A stretch of DNA of 64,000 nucleotides from Leptoclinus maculatus (taxonomy: Eukaryota; Chordata; Actinopteri; Perciformes; Stichaeidae), in NCBI GenBank assembly GCA_032191485.1, contig JAVDOI010000003.1:1054001-1118000 (forward strand). The letters run 5' to 3'. Both the position numbers and the translations under genes were made by a program. Below, one piece after another: positions 62,310 to 64,000 of this stretch. The stretch's first letter is position 1. Each line of letters begins with the position of its first letter. Below the pieces are notes generated by a model. It saw nothing but the letters and a program-made list of their open reading frames with translations. It was not told the DNA's origin and searched no databases.

Positions 62310-64000
62310 AGGCCCCATAAGCCTCTGATCATACCAGACCACGTATAGCAGCAAAACCCCTGACTGTCCTGAATTGAGCAAGGGTGTGTTTTATTGCTTG
62401 CCAACCTCAGTCTCACATTAAATGCCATGTACATTATACAATACATTCCTGATGCATCATTGTGGTATCTTTTAGTATGATTTATGATAATCTTAAAGAA
62501 CACTGAACTTTTAGATGGTCTGGTAGGGATGGGACTGACTGCTTAGGGCTCCAAAGATGCCCGTGCCGGTCCCGGTTGTTCCTTTGGGCTCCTTCAAGTC
62601 AACCACAAGTAGTGGGTACTTGCTTTTCTTTCCCACTGTGACTCTTGCTGACCGGTGAGTGACCAAACAAAAGTTAACCACATCTGTACATCTCACATCT
62701 CTGTACATCTGTATATTTGAGAGGAAGTCTGTTCCAAGCGGCCAGGTTCCAGCACCATGGAGCAGCTGTGCGTCTCAGCACACGCTCCAGCCCCGCTCCG
62801 CTCCAGTTGGCATTATGTAATGAGTCCAAGCTCAAGTGGAGAAAGGGGTCACTAGCAGTCTCTGACCACACTGCCTGGGAACAGACAGCATAAGAAAATG
62901 TCCAGTCAAGCACTAAGTACAGGGTGCATAAGTATCACCGTTTTGCACCAAAAATCAACAAGATTCTGCTGACTGACGTCATTGTATACACTACTGTATG
63001 GATTGAGACTATACAAAACGTCTTCAAGCCGACTATTCCGACTTTACAGTCTTGTTAAATACTCAGGAGACGGTGGTGTAGTTTGTTTATAGGCTAATGT
63101 TAGCTTTTTACTTCTGGCAAAAGCCTTCACACTTCAAAAATCATAAAAGTGGCGTTCATTTGTGACAATTTTCTATCTGAATTTACAAAATGTGTAAGTA
63201 TCATAAACTTGAGTTTGCCACAGAGCTTATTTTAAGCAATAGTTCAAAATCCAATGGAATCCATTGGCTTTTTGTTGAGGGAACCAGTGAGACCTTTCTG
63301 GTTGGCCTACAAAAATATGTGATGATAATAGAGTGATGTCTTGATCTAAGAAAGTCAGGTTTACTACAGGTTGTACTGGCATACCAAATGTTCACTGTCC
63401 TTTTTATTAAATCCCTAATAAGATGTTCAACATTTAAGAGTTGACTTGTTAGGTTTACCAAATTGTTTCTGGGGTTATCTTGAAGTGTAAGGACATTGTG
63501 ACATTTTGACACTTTACTTTCAGTTTTTGACATATTAGTTACCTGAATATCTGATTTGCTGTTTCATCTACGAAGTCAACGTCTTCCAAAAATGTTATAT
63601 TTACATGGGAATCTTGATCTCACTCACAATGACTGGGAATTTACCTAATCAGGAGATGTCATGTGATGTTTCATCATAAATTGGCGACACATACAAATAC
63701 AACCGCAATCATGTCCATATAAAAGTAAAGAAGTGGGAATAAGACAGCAGTTCGCCACTCTTTCCAGTGTTTTTTTTTTTTCAGTACATACCGTTGTGCT
63801 GTGACACAGTAGATCGCTGTTGTCTCCTGTTTATGGACAGTAAATGTTTCTTTTAACCAGGACCACGGCCGTTTCCTAACCTTAAAGTTATTGTGAGGGA
63901 CTTTTAAGTGTTTATAAAACAGTCTCAATTTAATGCTGAATTAAAAAAAAACAATTGTCCTGCCTCTCTATTTGCAACAAACCAAATCAACAAAACACAA
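62310..64000. other. No supported gene
   Basis: 62510-62910 is more GC-rich with two minus-strand frames (one with VGKKSKYPLLVVDLKEPKG), but no family was recognised and no splice structure could be argued. Confidence 0.25.

Noticed and set aside
62511..62913. Minus-strand frames with VGKKSKYPLLVVDLKEPKG and WNLAAWNRLPL
   Set aside because: No family recognised, no splice signals that join them; the WNRLPL likeness to LINE tails is too short.

Overview
The window is genomic DNA of a ray-finned fish, most likely a percomorph teleost. It is AT-rich, intron-containing vertebrate DNA full of fish-type repeats: hAT relics, L2-like LINEs, tRNA-derived SINEs ending in the 'AGCAAGACACT' type core, TA-flanked MITEs and long (CA)n tracts. 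The species call is an inference from repeat style. No rRNA operon, CRISPR or bacterial-type operon is present.

Only one protein-coding gene can be supported: goosecoid (gsc), on the minus strand at 29533-32088, complete in three exons (32088-31773, 30961-30702, 29682-29533). The joined reading frame is 726 nt and encodes 241 residues. It has the MPAGM start, an eh1-type repressor motif near the N terminus, and a paired-like homeodomain with lysine at position 50. It is split by an intron between homeodomain residues 46 and 47. A TATA box (32298-32304) and a palindromic CRE (32311-32318) lie about 210-230 bp upstream of the ATG. About 80 bp beyond the TATA box, 32379-32427 holds a tight cluster of a FoxH1-type site, a palindromic paired/Mix-type TAAT-N3-ATTA site, a TAATCC (K50) site and a Smad box. 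This is the arrangement expected of the Activin/Nodal-responsive distal element of gsc.

Layout: 1-2100, two adjacent hAT relics, the first carrying a 5'-truncated LINE. 2101-18240, mostly unique DNA with dispersed repeats, three copies of one MITE and a SINE. 18240-22680, a Harbinger-like element nested in another repeat, then a repeat interrupted by a GC-rich insert and an LTR-like insert. 22690-29250, mostly unique DNA with a 665-bp (TG)n tract and a TA-flanked MITE. 29270-32430, gsc and its promoter. 32430-38430, unique upstream DNA. 38434-43205, a minisatellite, a LINE tail, a SINE and a four-layer nested transposon mosaic. 43206-64000, mostly unique DNA with family-3 repeats, a large foldback element (54954-56206) and a 13-bp minisatellite.

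Functionally this looks like a developmental-regulator gene in a gene-poor neighbourhood: about 29 kb downstream and 32 kb upstream show no convincing exon of any other gene. The non-repetitive parts are candidates for gsc enhancers, but conservation cannot be measured here.
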